Source: an uncultured Mycoplasmatota bacterium (GTDB taxonomy: Bacteria; Bacillota_I; Bacilli_A; RF39; UBA660). Taken from it: DNA of 34,245 bases. The stretch is taken from contig CAMYYH010000008.1 in assembly GCA_947303405.1 (NCBI GenBank), positions 1-34,245 on the forward strand. Direction: 5' to 3'. Positions 14,918 to 22,968 of the stretch are shown here, one piece after another. Positions within the stretch are counted from its first letter, which is position 1, and each line of letters opens with the position of its first letter. The translations under genes were made by a program, and so were the position numbers. The notes under the pieces are model-generated. The model saw nothing but the letters and a program-made list of their open reading frames with translations. It ran no database searches and had not been told where the DNA came from.

Positions 14918-15970
14918 TTAAAATTTATTAGCACCTATAGTAATTGAATCTAATTCCTTATATGATATTTGGGAAGCGTCTTTTAGATCTCCCTCCCTTA
15001 TTGCCCAAGAGAGTGGAATAGCAATAACGGTTTCTCTAATTTGATATGACATCTCATCTTTGCTGTTATTACCAACTAGTTGATAACCTACTTCTGCAAT
15101 CTGTTTTCTTTCTCCAGTTTCTGGATCAATTTCTGGTTCTGGAGCAGGTTTTACCTCATGGAATGTGACAACATAATATAACATTCCATCTCTTTCAACT
15201 ATTGTTCCAGCAGGTATGCCATCTAGATATTCAGGCGTTATTGTTGCGAAATCTAATACTTCATACGGAACATCTGCTTGATTTGTTGGAATATAGATAT
15301 CTTTATCACTATTTAAAACATCTACTACTCTATACCATTGACCAGACAATTTAATATATCTTGATCCATCTTTTGCAGTTATTTTATCATTACTTTTAGC
15401 TTTTAAATACGGATTATCAGTTGGAACATATACATATTTTACTTCTCTAGTATTTTCATTTGATTGGTAAGTCATGATACATTCAACACATTCTCTACCC
15501 GCTATAGTAATTTTCTTTATTGGATAGTTAATATTAAGTGTACAACCCATATCGACATCTGATAATTCCTTGTCTGGAACTGCATCTTCATCTAGCTCCC
15601 CTACTATTAATATGTTTCTTTCGCCCACAGTACCGCTCTTAGCAAATCCGCCAGGTGCTCGGTATGATATATTTCCATCGTCATCTATATCTACTAGAAG
15701 ATTTACTGTTTGCCTAAAAGTGGTAAGCGAGAAGTATTGACCATCAATACAATCATACCTTACATCAGTAGGCTCTCCTAGTGTCTCTTTTTTATTATTA
15801 AATATCTGATTTTCACCCTGTTCTTGCTCTGTTGCGCTCTCTATAGGTTGTCGTCCTGACATGTAAGATTTATATCCGAAAGTTCCAGCAAATCCAATTG
15901 CTGCTACAAGAAAAGCACTAAGTGCAGCCTTTTTTGTTATTCCATTATTATTATTTTTTTTATCTATCAT
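14918..15970 (-). CDS. Exported or anchored protein, member of a three-gene paralogous set
   Basis: A 350-residue protein with an N-terminal hydrophobic segment (AALSAFLVAAIGFAGTFGY) preceded by lysines, probably a signal anchor, then an acidic linker. It has no lipobox. The C-terminal third, PAGTIVERDGMLYYVVTFHE and later SYQIRETVIAIPL, lines up with the C-terminal modules of the two lipoproteins encoded next (16045 and 17177). A related DGSRYIKLSGQWYRVVDV unit lies further upstream, so the module may be repeated. I recognise no known domain. Four Cys residues outside the membrane could form disulfides. It starts behind AAGGGG and has its own terminator. Confidence 0.75.
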   Translation of the reverse strand: MIDKKNNNNGITKKAALSAFLVAAIGFAGTFGYKSYMSGRQPIESATEQEQGENQIFNNKKETLGEPTDVRYDCIDGQYFSLTTFRQTVNLLVDIDDDGNISYRAPGGFAKSGTVGERNILIVGELDEDAVPDKELSDVDMGCTLNINYPIKKITIAGRECVECIMTYQSNENTREVKYVYVPTDNPYLKAKSNDKITAKDGSRYIKLSGQWYRVVDVLNSDKDIYIPTNQADVPYEVLDFATITPEYLDGIPAGTIVERDGMLYYVVTFHEVKPAPEPEIDPETGERKQIAEVGYQLVGNNSKDEMSYQIRETVIAIPLSWAIREGDLKDASQISYKELDSITIGANKF

Positions 15971-16044
15971 TTTTAAAACCCCTTTTCTATAACTTTTTTA
16001 TTTATACTATGTAATTCTATCAAATTTCGTACTAAAGAAGATTG

Positions 16045-17073
16045 CTAGCGCAATACTCTTCCGCCCTGAATCTCTGCGGCTGCTCTCTCTAAAGCTGCGG
16101 CTGCTAATTCATCTATGTATGCCTGATCCATTCTTCTCTGTCTTTCTGCTAGTTCGCTTTGGGTAAGAGGTACTGCCACTACGTGTGTAGTTGTTTCATA
16201 TACTTCACCATTTGGTGTCCACTCTTGAGGAATCAATTCCCATCCAGCAGATGGATCATACGTTGGTCGTACACTAGCTGGCCAGATATGACCATCCTTT
16301 TCTTCAGTGTTGCCGTTTAATACTCCGCCATGAGTCGCGACATTTCGATAATGTGGTTCCACTTGTCTTAATCTATATATTTCATGAACCTCATAAAATT
16401 TTTCGTCTTGCCCTTGAAAAATAGTTCCATCTGGCAAATGCTTTATCTTGTTTACTGAAGCAGATCCAGTCACGATGTCTTGAACCCCTTTTGATTTTTG
16501 TTCAGCGTATTCATTGCCCTCTAGAAAATACACTTCTGTTACCAAGGCTACTTTTTTATCTTCGCCAGGTATTTTAACGAAACGTGAAGGATCTTCGCTT
16601 AAAACCCTCCCCACAGCTATATATTCAGTTAAGTCTATTGGTTGGAGAAATAAATATTTACGATATATTTTTCCATCTACGCTAATTGTCTCATCTTTTT
16701 TTATTAAAGAAAGATTCGTATCGTTTCTATCTCTTGCTTGCAAGTAGTCTACTTTTGATAAGTCTGCATTTATTTGATAGGCCTGACAAATTCTTTTATA
16801 ACCTTCATTTTCTCCGCCTTCTGCTTGGACAAATTCTGAAAACATTTCGTAGTATTTTGTTCCCCCATTTGGTTCCTTTATATGGTCCCATGCGACTCCT
16901 CGAATAAAACCATCAATTATGAAATCGTCTCCCTCTCCAACACGATGGTATTCCTTAGGTGCTTTGCTTAGTCCTTTTTGGGTTGCCCCTGAACATGAAA
17001 CTAAAAGCACTAAAGCCACAAATCCTGCAAATCCCGCGCATGCCTTTCTTTTTGCTTGGTTTATAGTACTCAT
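16045..17073 (-). CDS. Lipoprotein, member of a three-gene paralogous set
   Basis: A 342-residue lipoprotein. The signal peptide ends in the lipobox LLVSC (Cys27), so the mature protein should be lipid-anchored outside the membrane. The middle is unrecognised. The last third carries a module also present in its neighbours: LPDGTIFQGQDEKFYEVHEI, then GWELIPQEWTPNGEVYETTT and VVAVPL. The C-terminus is a charged Ala-rich helix. Base composition is visibly richer in G and C than adjacent genes, which suggests recent acquisition or different selection. It is a single-gene unit: a near-consensus promoter lies at 17099-17127 and the ribosome-binding site is GAGGGG. Confidence 0.8.
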   Translation of the reverse strand: MSTINQAKRKACAGFAGFVALVLLVSCSGATQKGLSKAPKEYHRVGEGDDFIIDGFIRGVAWDHIKEPNGGTKYYEMFSEFVQAEGGENEGYKRICQAYQINADLSKVDYLQARDRNDTNLSLIKKDETISVDGKIYRKYLFLQPIDLTEYIAVGRVLSEDPSRFVKIPGEDKKVALVTEVYFLEGNEYAEQKSKGVQDIVTGSASVNKIKHLPDGTIFQGQDEKFYEVHEIYRLRQVEPHYRNVATHGGVLNGNTEEKDGHIWPASVRPTYDPSAGWELIPQEWTPNGEVYETTTHVVAVPLTQSELAERQRRMDQAYIDELAAAALERAAAEIQGGRVLR

Positions 17074-17098
17074 ATTTAATCCCCCTCTTCACATTATG

Positions 17099-17127
17099 AT
17101 TATATCCTACTCCTGTAAATACGTCAA
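17099..17127 (-). promoter_or_regulatory. Near-consensus promoter of the 342-aa lipoprotein gene
   Basis: On the minus strand TTGACG (17122-17127) is 17 bases from TATAAT (17099-17104), one of the best sigma-A-type promoters in the window. Confidence 0.8.
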
Positions 17128-17132
17128 TTTTA

Positions 17133-17160
17133 GCTAAAAAATGGATTGTAACTACAATCT
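17133..17160 (-). terminator. Rho-independent terminator of the 164-aa lipoprotein gene
   Basis: GATTGT and ACAATC pair around a 4-base loop and are followed two bases later by six T on the minus strand. Confidence 0.7.
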
Positions 17161-17176
17161 CCTTAATTATTATGTA

Positions 17177-17671
17177 TTATAGACTTTTTTTAAAACAATC
17201 TAATTCTTGAATGGTTTTTTCTACTATTTTTTCTATTGTGTTTGCAAAGCTATTATCATAGAATGGTTCTGCTATTTTTTTGGTGGTTGATTCATATACT
17301 ATTCCTTCACTTGTCCACTCTTCAGGATTCAATGTCCATCCGTCTGATGCTTTTATTACTTCTTCTATTGTAGTTACGCCATCTTCATTTAGTACCTCTT
17401 GATATTTAGGGTAGACGCGCTGGATATAGTGATACTCTTTTACGATGTATTCACGCCCGTCTGGGCCAATAAAAATATCTCCATCTCTATAGTTTTCAAT
17501 CATCGAAGCAATTAATTTTTCATTTCTTTCTTTTACTTCATTTTTAGTTTTAGCGATATAATTATCGGAATATTGATACAAGCCGATTGGCGTTACTTTA
17601 GAGCAAGCGTTAAAAGCTGTTAAAAGAAGTGTTGCCATTCCTATATATTGTATTTTTTTAATATTCTTCAT
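17177..17671 (-). CDS. Small lipoprotein, member of a three-gene paralogous set
   Basis: A 164-residue lipoprotein with signal peptide and lipobox AFNAC (Cys23). Almost all of the mature protein after a short Lys/Glu-rich helix is the module shared with the larger neighbours: GDIFIGPDGREYIVKEYHYI, then GWTLNPEEWTSEGIVYESTT and KKIAEPF. This makes it the minimal form of the family and defines the module at about 90 residues. The function is unknown. It starts behind AGGGGG, has a strong promoter (17697-17725) and its own terminator, so each of the three paralogues is a separate transcription unit. Confidence 0.8.
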   Translation of the reverse strand: MKNIKKIQYIGMATLLLTAFNACSKVTPIGLYQYSDNYIAKTKNEVKERNEKLIASMIENYRDGDIFIGPDGREYIVKEYHYIQRVYPKYQEVLNEDGVTTIEEVIKASDGWTLNPEEWTSEGIVYESTTKKIAEPFYDNSFANTIEKIVEKTIQELDCFKKSL

Positions 17672-17696
17672 TATTTATCCCCCTGTTTATAACGTT

Positions 17697-17725
17697 ATTT
17701 TACTGCCGTAGGGATAGTTAGTCAA
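17697..17725 (-). promoter_or_regulatory. Promoter of the 164-aa lipoprotein gene
   Basis: On the minus strand TTGACT (17720-17725) is 17 bases from TAAAAT (17697-17702). Confidence 0.75.
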
Positions 17726-17728
17726 TTT

Positions 17729-18484
17729 TCACTCATTGTTATCTTCTTCTAGTTTAGCATGTAATACCACTCTTTTGCTTCCATCTCCTATACAACTTGA
17801 TAGAGTTAGAATCTTATTATTGGTAGATATATCCACATTGTAGTTGTAGATAGAACGAGATTTTATAGTATTGAGGAATGTTTTATATTCACTATCACTC
17901 GAGAAAGTGGTTTTAATGTAATAATCTTCCGGAGTGATGGAATATGTCGAAAACACAATATACTTATAGGTATTATTCTCTGTTACTAAGGTTATAGTAT
18001 GGTTATCTTTATTTTCATACCAAGATTTATTAAGGGTATTTTTTAAGGAATCAAACATACTACCATCTTTTATATTATGACCATAAATGATTATGTTTTT
18101 ATCTAAACCATCTAGTTTATTTCGATAATCTACAAATATCCAACCGGCTACATTCCATTTCTTATCAAAGTTATGATTTAAATAGTAACTATTATCAGTT
18201 CCTTTTACAACTATATAATCTATATTAGTATTATTTACTTCTAGATAAGCTACTGTGTCTTTGTTTCTTTCTTTTAAAGATTTAAAATTTATGCTATATT
18301 CTTCTTTATTACCTGGAATTTCCTTTATAGTAATATTTTTTACTATACTTTCTTGTATCTTATTGTTAGCATTTAAGTGTATTTTTCTTGTAATAATCTT
18401 ATATGAAGAGTATATTACACCAAGTAAACTAATTATTATTATAGCTTTTATTACCCATGGTTTCAGTTTTCTCTTTGTTTTCAT
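17729..18484 (-). CDS. srtB: Class B sortase
   Basis: A 251-residue transpeptidase that cleaves sorting signals on secreted proteins and joins them to the cell wall. An N-terminal membrane anchor (VIKAIIIISLLGVIYSSY) is followed by the sortase barrel. The triad is present: His136 in YGHNIKDGSMF, Cys231 in TLSSC, and Arg238 in GSKRVVL. The GHNxxxGxMF signature and a long helical insertion before the last strands indicate class B. Directly upstream is a surface protein with an NPNTG sorting signal, its likely substrate. A hairpin lies in the 42-base gap, so the sortase may be expressed by readthrough. It starts behind AAGGAG. Confidence 0.93.
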   Translation of the reverse strand: MKTKRKLKPWVIKAIIIISLLGVIYSSYKIITRKIHLNANNKIQESIVKNITIKEIPGNKEEYSINFKSLKERNKDTVAYLEVNNTNIDYIVVKGTDNSYYLNHNFDKKWNVAGWIFVDYRNKLDGLDKNIIIYGHNIKDGSMFDSLKNTLNKSWYENKDNHTITLVTENNTYKYIVFSTYSITPEDYYIKTTFSSDSEYKTFLNTIKSRSIYNYNVDISTNNKILTLSSCIGDGSKRVVLHAKLEEDNNE

Positions 18485-18502
18485 ATTAGACTCCTTATGA
18501 TA

Positions 18503-18525
18503 AAAGACTAGCTATGCTAGTCTTT
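18503..18525 (-). terminator. Hairpin between surface protein and sortase genes (weak terminator or attenuator)
   Basis: AAAGACTAGC and GCTAGTCTTT form a perfect 10-bp stem with a 3-base loop. Only four T follow on the minus strand, so termination may be partial and set the ratio of substrate to sortase. Confidence 0.65.
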
Positions 18526-18526
18526 A

Positions 18527-20059
18527 TTAATTATTTGAATATTTCTTTTTATAGTAGATTATTCCACTTGATAGTCCTAGTATACTTACTGATAACATGA
18601 TTATACTAGATATAATATTATCACCAGTATTAGGGTTATTAGTGTTTGTTTGTTCTTCCTCTATATATTCACCTGTTACAGCATATACACTTAGGTGTGG
18701 TAATGTACCTATTAGATAATCTCCTTCAATTCTTACATCAACGAGATCTCCTACTTTAAAGTTATTATCTTCATCAACATAAACGAATTTAAACTTATTA
18801 TATTTTTTCATCGATTCAGTCATTTTAACTTTTATCTCAACAGAACCAGTATATTGTTGTCCACGATGATCTACTTCGATTACGAAAACATTTAATAAGT
18901 CTCCATAGTCTTTTGTAGCTTCAATTATTTGGTCTTTTATTTGTTTAAACTGTTCTTCAGTAACGCCAAGTTCAGATATTTGATCATTAGATAGTGTAAG
19001 AACATCGACTACTGTAAGACCATATTCTTCGTCTTCTTCGCCTTCAAAAGACACTGTGAATCCAGAACTAGTTGTTATTTCAACTTCATTATTCTTTTCA
19101 GAACCACTCCAAATATAGACAAAAGTTGTATCTTTATTTAATTCATAACCTAAATCTTTATCAATTTCGTAAATCTTACCATTTATTTTGATAGCTACTA
19201 GCGTTTGTCCTTCAGGAGGAATAACTCCTACTTCATCAATAAAGTTTTCGGTTACAATAAATGGAACATAACCAACTGAATCAGTTTCTATTCTAGTATG
19301 TCCTTCTTTATCCTTAGCACCATTAAAGTCTAGTACTACGTGATAACGAGGTTCTTCACCATTATCTGTTGTTTCAGGATTTTCTTTTGGATCTTCCCAT
19401 TTTGCATAAACAAATACATGTCTATCTTCATCAACATCAAAGTGATATTCATCAGTTAGTTCTTCATTCTCATACCATCCAGCGAATATTCTATCACCAT
19501 TCTTAATTTGATCTGATGATGGAGGTGGAGCGGGATTCCCACACACGAATTCAGCATCCGGTATTTCTTCACCACCATTCATGACGAAAGAAACTGTGCA
19601 GGTTCTTGGTTCGTCCGGATTATCGGGGTTATTGTTGATTGGCTCATCTTCAACCAAATCAAAGGTTGTAAAGTCTTGTTCAGGTTCAGTAATAGTTACT
19701 GTAAAGATATATTTTGATCCTGATTCTTCCTTAACAACATTAAAAGCCTTTCCACAATCATCTCCACAATAAGAAATGCGTGGAATATACTCTCCTTTTG
19801 GTGTTACTTCTAGAGTAACAATTAGTTTTCTTTCATCTACCATGTAAGTATCTTGCGCACTCGTCCATGGGAATTCGTTGTTTATAGTTATACTATCTAC
19901 TGTAAACTTGTCTTCCGCTTGGTTTTTAAATTCTAGTTGCATTCCTATGGATCCATTACCATAGTCTTGAGCATTTACTATTGCTGGAATATAACATGTA
20001 AATAGCATTACCAATAATACTAAAGCTGCTTTTAGTATATTAGTATTCTTTTTTGTCAT
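18527..20059 (-). CDS. Sortase-anchored surface protein with NPNTG signal and InlB-type repeat
   Basis: A 510-residue wall protein. It has a signal peptide (AALVLLVMLFTCYIPAIVNA), a first domain with a Cys pair (SYCGDDCG), and at about 150-215 a unit resembling the Listeria-Bacteroides (InlB B) repeat: CTVSFVMNGGEE, then IFAGWYENEEL and VYAKWED. Further domains look beta-rich and acidic. The C-terminus is a classical sorting signal: NPNTG, a hydrophobic stretch, and KKKYSNN. The adjacent class B sortase is the likely anchoring enzyme. The protein is strongly acidic, consistent with surface exposure. InlB-type repeats suggest adhesion, but the ligand is unknown. It starts at ATG 20059 behind GGAAAG. 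Confidence 0.88.
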   Translation of the reverse strand: MTKKNTNILKAALVLLVMLFTCYIPAIVNAQDYGNGSIGMQLEFKNQAEDKFTVDSITINNEFPWTSAQDTYMVDERKLIVTLEVTPKGEYIPRISYCGDDCGKAFNVVKEESGSKYIFTVTITEPEQDFTTFDLVEDEPINNNPDNPDEPRTCTVSFVMNGGEEIPDAEFVCGNPAPPPSSDQIKNGDRIFAGWYENEELTDEYHFDVDEDRHVFVYAKWEDPKENPETTDNGEEPRYHVVLDFNGAKDKEGHTRIETDSVGYVPFIVTENFIDEVGVIPPEGQTLVAIKINGKIYEIDKDLGYELNKDTTFVYIWSGSEKNNEVEITTSSGFTVSFEGEEDEEYGLTVVDVLTLSNDQISELGVTEEQFKQIKDQIIEATKDYGDLLNVFVIEVDHRGQQYTGSVEIKVKMTESMKKYNKFKFVYVDEDNNFKVGDLVDVRIEGDYLIGTLPHLSVYAVTGEYIEEEQTNTNNPNTGDNIISSIIMLSVSILGLSSGIIYYKKKYSNN

Positions 20060-20103
20060 ATAATCATCTACTTTCCTATGTTAATCTTATCATACTTAGT
20101 ACA

Positions 20104-20138
20104 ATAAAAAAAGAAGAAATGAATGGACATTCTTCTTT
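20104..20138 (-). terminator. Rho-independent terminator of the DUF362 gene
   Basis: AAAGAAG and CTTCTTT pair, extended by ATG/CAT around a single bulge, and are followed by seven T on the minus strand. The stem overlaps the stop codon of the gene at 20137. Confidence 0.75.
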
Positions 20139-21033
20139 ACTCTACATTAATTAGTTCGTATTCTCTAGTTCCGAAACCTAGTTTTTCAGCAGCTTCAATA
20201 GTATGTATACCATTTCTAGAGTTTACTCTTTCTAGGAAATGCTCTTTACCAGGATCATTTGATTTTTTAACTAAATCTATACAAGCTTGATCGATAGCTA
20301 TTGGATCTAAACTAGCTAAAATACCAATATCTTTCATGCATGGATCTTCAGCTGTTGAACAGCAGTCACAATCTACTGATAGATTAACCATCATATTAAT
20401 ATAGACAATATTTCCTTCAAATAGTTTTACTACGCTAGAGGCTGCATCGGCCATACTTTCTAAGAATGAATTTTGAGGTGTTTTACACTTCCAACATTCT
20501 ATTCTATCACCGCTTTGACCTGCCGAATGGATTAAAGCTTTACCTTTTGATGAAGCACAGCCTATAGATAATTGTTTTAAGGCACCACCATAACCGCCAT
20601 TTGGATGCCCTTTAAAATGGGATAAGACTATCATTGAGTCATAGTTTATTATATTCTTACCTACATAGTTTTCTTTTAGTTGAAATCCATTTTTAATATC
20701 TAGTTTTAAATCTGGTCCCTCGGCATCTAGTAAATCAACGTTAAAATACTTGTTCCAACCATGTTTTTCAATTAGTTTTAGATGAGATTCGGTTGTATCT
20801 CTAACACCAGAGAAAGCATCGCCATAAGCTGTATTACATTCAACTACAGTAGCGTTTAATTTATCAATAATAGGCTTAACAAATTCTGGTTTAACATAGT
20901 TTTGATTACCATCTTCTCCTGAATGTAGTTTGGCTGCAACTTTACCTTTTAGTTCAATACCTAGTTGTTCATAAACTTTAATTAAAGATTCTGGACTTAC
21001 TTCTTTACAAAAATATACTTTAGCTTTTTCCAT
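20137..21033 (-). CDS. DUF362 family protein
   Basis: A 298-residue cytosolic protein of the DUF362 family. Recognisable segments are the KVAAKLHSGEDGNQNYVKP start, VLSHFKGHPNGGYGGALKQL with GCASSKGK, and the DPIAIDQACIDLV end. Many family members carry a ferredoxin insert with two CxxCxxCxxxC clusters; this one has only IECWKCKT and a VDCDCCS segment with a later Cys, so any metal site would be smaller. The biochemical role of the family is not settled. It is preceded by AAAGGAG and ends in its own terminator. It has no functional link to its neighbours that I can see. Confidence 0.85.
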   Translation of the reverse strand: MEKAKVYFCKEVSPESLIKVYEQLGIELKGKVAAKLHSGEDGNQNYVKPEFVKPIIDKLNATVVECNTAYGDAFSGVRDTTESHLKLIEKHGWNKYFNVDLLDAEGPDLKLDIKNGFQLKENYVGKNIINYDSMIVLSHFKGHPNGGYGGALKQLSIGCASSKGKALIHSAGQSGDRIECWKCKTPQNSFLESMADAASSVVKLFEGNIVYINMMVNLSVDCDCCSTAEDPCMKDIGILASLDPIAIDQACIDLVKKSNDPGKEHFLERVNSRNGIHTIEAAEKLGFGTREYELINVE

Positions 21034-21116
21034 AGTATCACTCCTTTTTGTTTATTATATATTATGATGGTTAGTTTGTCTTTTTTATTTTGTAAATTGT
21101 TATACTGGTATAGTTA

Positions 21117-21653
21117 TTATGTATCTATTTCTAGGTAATATAAGTGTTCTGTAGCACTATCAAAGGCAATTAGAGTAAAATTGAATGCTGGTCTATTCTC
21201 GTCTATTAGTTTTTCTGGACTAGAACAGTCTTCTATATCGTTATAAGCACTACAGTAATCATCATTGAAGTAGTAATAGCCTCTATCTATTTTAGGCATA
21301 CCATGTTTAGTACCAAATTCATAACCATATATTACATCATTTATGTTATTTTCATATAAAGCTAGTTCTATATTATTAGGAAAAGGAAGCTTTTTCATCG
21401 TATTAGTATTTATTTTTTGTCTAGTATTGGAACAATCCCATTCTATATAGTTATCTCCATCAGCAGGAAATCCTTCATGAGTATCTTCATATTTAATTTC
21501 TTTACAAACAGATATATCAATACCGGTTATATCTTTGATATTGTTATTGAATTTATGAACTAAGATAAAATTTAAGATAGCCGTTATAATAGCCATTATT
21601 AATAATATACCGGCTATTATACCTAATACTTTAATTACTTTATTAGTATTCAT
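21117..21653 (-). CDS. Membrane-anchored protein of unknown function, 178 aa
   Basis: One strong N-terminal membrane segment (VLGIIAGILLIMAIITAILNFIL) is followed by about 145 residues predicted outside the cell. The extracytoplasmic part has four Cys (SVCKEI, EWDCSN, DYCSAY, EDCSSP), which could give two disulfides, and is rich in Asp, Asn and Tyr. I recognise no family. It begins 18 bases after the stop of the small membrane protein gene upstream, with AAAAGGG as ribosome-binding site, so the two are probably co-transcribed. The Cys content fits the presence of a DsbD-type system elsewhere in the window, though no direct link is shown. Confidence 0.7.
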   Translation of the reverse strand: MNTNKVIKVLGIIAGILLIMAIITAILNFILVHKFNNNIKDITGIDISVCKEIKYEDTHEGFPADGDNYIEWDCSNTRQKINTNTMKKLPFPNNIELALYENNINDVIYGYEFGTKHGMPKIDRGYYYFNDDYCSAYNDIEDCSSPEKLIDENRPAFNFTLIAFDSATEHLYYLEIDT

Positions 21654-21671
21654 GTTATTACCCTTTTCTTA

Positions 21672-21908
21672 TTATTTCTTGTTCTTTAAGATGTTTATTA
21701 TAGCTGCTATAGCTACTATTCCCCAAACAACCTCTAAGGCAAATGAGAACCAAGCGTTTTTAGGAAATAAACCTATTGCCATAAATAAAGCTCCTAAAAG
21801 ATTTAATGATTGATATAATACACCATTTTTAACTCTATTTGTAGATAATAAGGCATAAGCAGTCAATATTAAAATCATTCCAATCCATCCAGATATATCA
21901 AAAAACAT
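21672..21908 (-). CDS. Small CBU_0592-like integral membrane protein
   Basis: A 78-residue protein with three hydrophobic segments. The opening DISGWIGMILILTAYALLS and the following NGVLYQSLNLLGALFMA match the pattern of the CBU_0592 family, small membrane proteins of unknown function found widely in bacteria. Length is typical. The start lies behind a strong AGGAGG, with an extended -10 promoter at 21936-21944, making it the first gene of a two-gene unit. Confidence 0.8.
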   Translation of the reverse strand: MFFDISGWIGMILILTAYALLSTNRVKNGVLYQSLNLLGALFMAIGLFPKNAWFSFALEVVWGIVAIAAIINILKNKK

Positions 21909-21935
21909 ATTATTCCTCCTTTATATTACTTATTT

Positions 21936-21944
21936 ATTATAGCA
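21936..21944 (-). promoter_or_regulatory. Predicted extended -10 promoter of the CBU_0592-like operon
   Basis: The minus strand reads TGCTATAAT about 28 bases before the ATG at 21908. The -35 is weak. Confidence 0.55.
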
Positions 21945-21967
21945 TGTATCTTTAAGATAATAAAACA

Positions 21968-21995
21968 TGAAAAAGAGGCCAAATTATTTGCCTCT
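21968..21995 (-). terminator. Rho-independent terminator of the HD phosphohydrolase gene
   Basis: AGAGGCAAA pairs with TTTGGCCTCT around one bulge, and five T follow on the minus strand. It overlaps the last codons of the gene at 21984 and closes the CYTH/HD cluster. Confidence 0.7.
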
Positions 21996-22868
21996 CTTTA
22001 AACAAAGTTGATTATCTTTTACTACTTCTCCTATTTTTATAATATAAGGTAGTATACGTCTTATAAAATTAAGCTTTATAGACTCTAAACTATTTTGTCT
22101 TTTGTCGTTGTCTTTCTTGCCTACGTTAGGATTACTAAATCCTAGAAGGGCTATAGTAGATTCTAAGTTCTCTAACTGATGTACTGATACATATTTATCG
22201 GCAACAGATACGACGTTACCTTCTGGGTACATACTTGGGCATAATGAAACTTCCAGTTTATCTATTTTACATCTTTGACAACTTTCATAGATTATAGCTA
22301 AAAGCTCAGGATTAATCTCTTTGATAGTTTCATAGTTATCTATTTCAAATTTATTCTCAAGAGAATCATCCAAACTAGCAACTGGAAGAATAAACATATG
22401 ATGGATAATCCCATCTAGTATTACTCTACTCTTAAATATGTCTATCTTACCATCTGGGGTTTTAAATAAGTGTTCATACAATTTACATGTATTAAGAGCT
22501 GCGGGAATAGGATGAACAAAACCATGTTTATGTAGAAAACTCTTTTTCTTTATACCAGTATTTTGCCATGGCCTAGTATACATATCGTGTAACATGGCTA
22601 TTAATAAAGCATATTCCATGTTTACATTTAAATTATACTTTTTAATAAGTATGTATGTTACAACTGTAACTTCCATTATATGTTCTCCAACAGTTATATT
22701 ACCATGATGGGGAAATTCGTCAGTAAGTCTTCTTTGGAATTCCTCATGGAAGAAGACATCCCCAATGATGGAATAGATAGCTTTAATGTCACTTTTTCTT
22801 AAATGATATTTAAGAAAGATGGGGTTACATTTTTCATTATAATATAATGACTTAACAGTTTTCTCCAT
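21984..22868 (-). CDS. HD-domain phosphohydrolase
   Basis: A 294-residue protein with the spaced His/Asp residues of an HD metal site: His in GEHIMEV, HD in AMLHDMYTRPW, His in HGFVHPIP, the pair in GIIHHMF, and a late Asp in VVSVADKYVS. HD proteins of this size hydrolyse phosphoester bonds in nucleotides or other small molecules; the substrate cannot be read from sequence. I chose ATG 22868 with GGAG upstream. The frame is open to 22952, but that stretch contains the predicted promoter. It lies about 100 bases downstream of the WG-repeat gene and may be partly independent of the CYTH operon. Confidence 0.85.
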   Translation of the reverse strand: MEKTVKSLYYNEKCNPIFLKYHLRKSDIKAIYSIIGDVFFHEEFQRRLTDEFPHHGNITVGEHIMEVTVVTYILIKKYNLNVNMEYALLIAMLHDMYTRPWQNTGIKKKSFLHKHGFVHPIPAALNTCKLYEHLFKTPDGKIDIFKSRVILDGIIHHMFILPVASLDDSLENKFEIDNYETIKEINPELLAIIYESCQRCKIDKLEVSLCPSMYPEGNVVSVADKYVSVHQLENLESTIALLGFSNPNVGKKDNDKRQNSLESIKLNFIRRILPYIIKIGEVVKDNQLCLKRGK

Positions 22869-22893
22869 ATTATCAACTCCAGGTATGTAAAAT

Positions 22894-22922
22894 ATACTAT
22901 TATATATAGAATAATATGTCAA
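22894..22922 (-). promoter_or_regulatory. Predicted promoter of the HD phosphohydrolase gene
   Basis: On the minus strand TTGACA (22917-22922) is 17 bases from TAGTAT (22894-22899). An overlapping TATAAT lies at 22899-22904, at a short 12-base spacing. Confidence 0.55.
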
Positions 22923-22968
22923 AAATAACATAATTTTAAATAGTTTTGCCAAAGTGTGGAGATTTGGC

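Noticed and set aside
14918-20059. Prophage or conjugative element
   Set aside because: No integrase, capsid, tail, relaxase or attachment repeats are visible; the genes look like ordinary envelope genes.
22948-22968. GCCAAA/TTTGGC hairpin as a terminator between the WG-repeat and HD genes
   Set aside because: The stem is six base pairs with a 9-base loop and no T run follows it on the minus strand.
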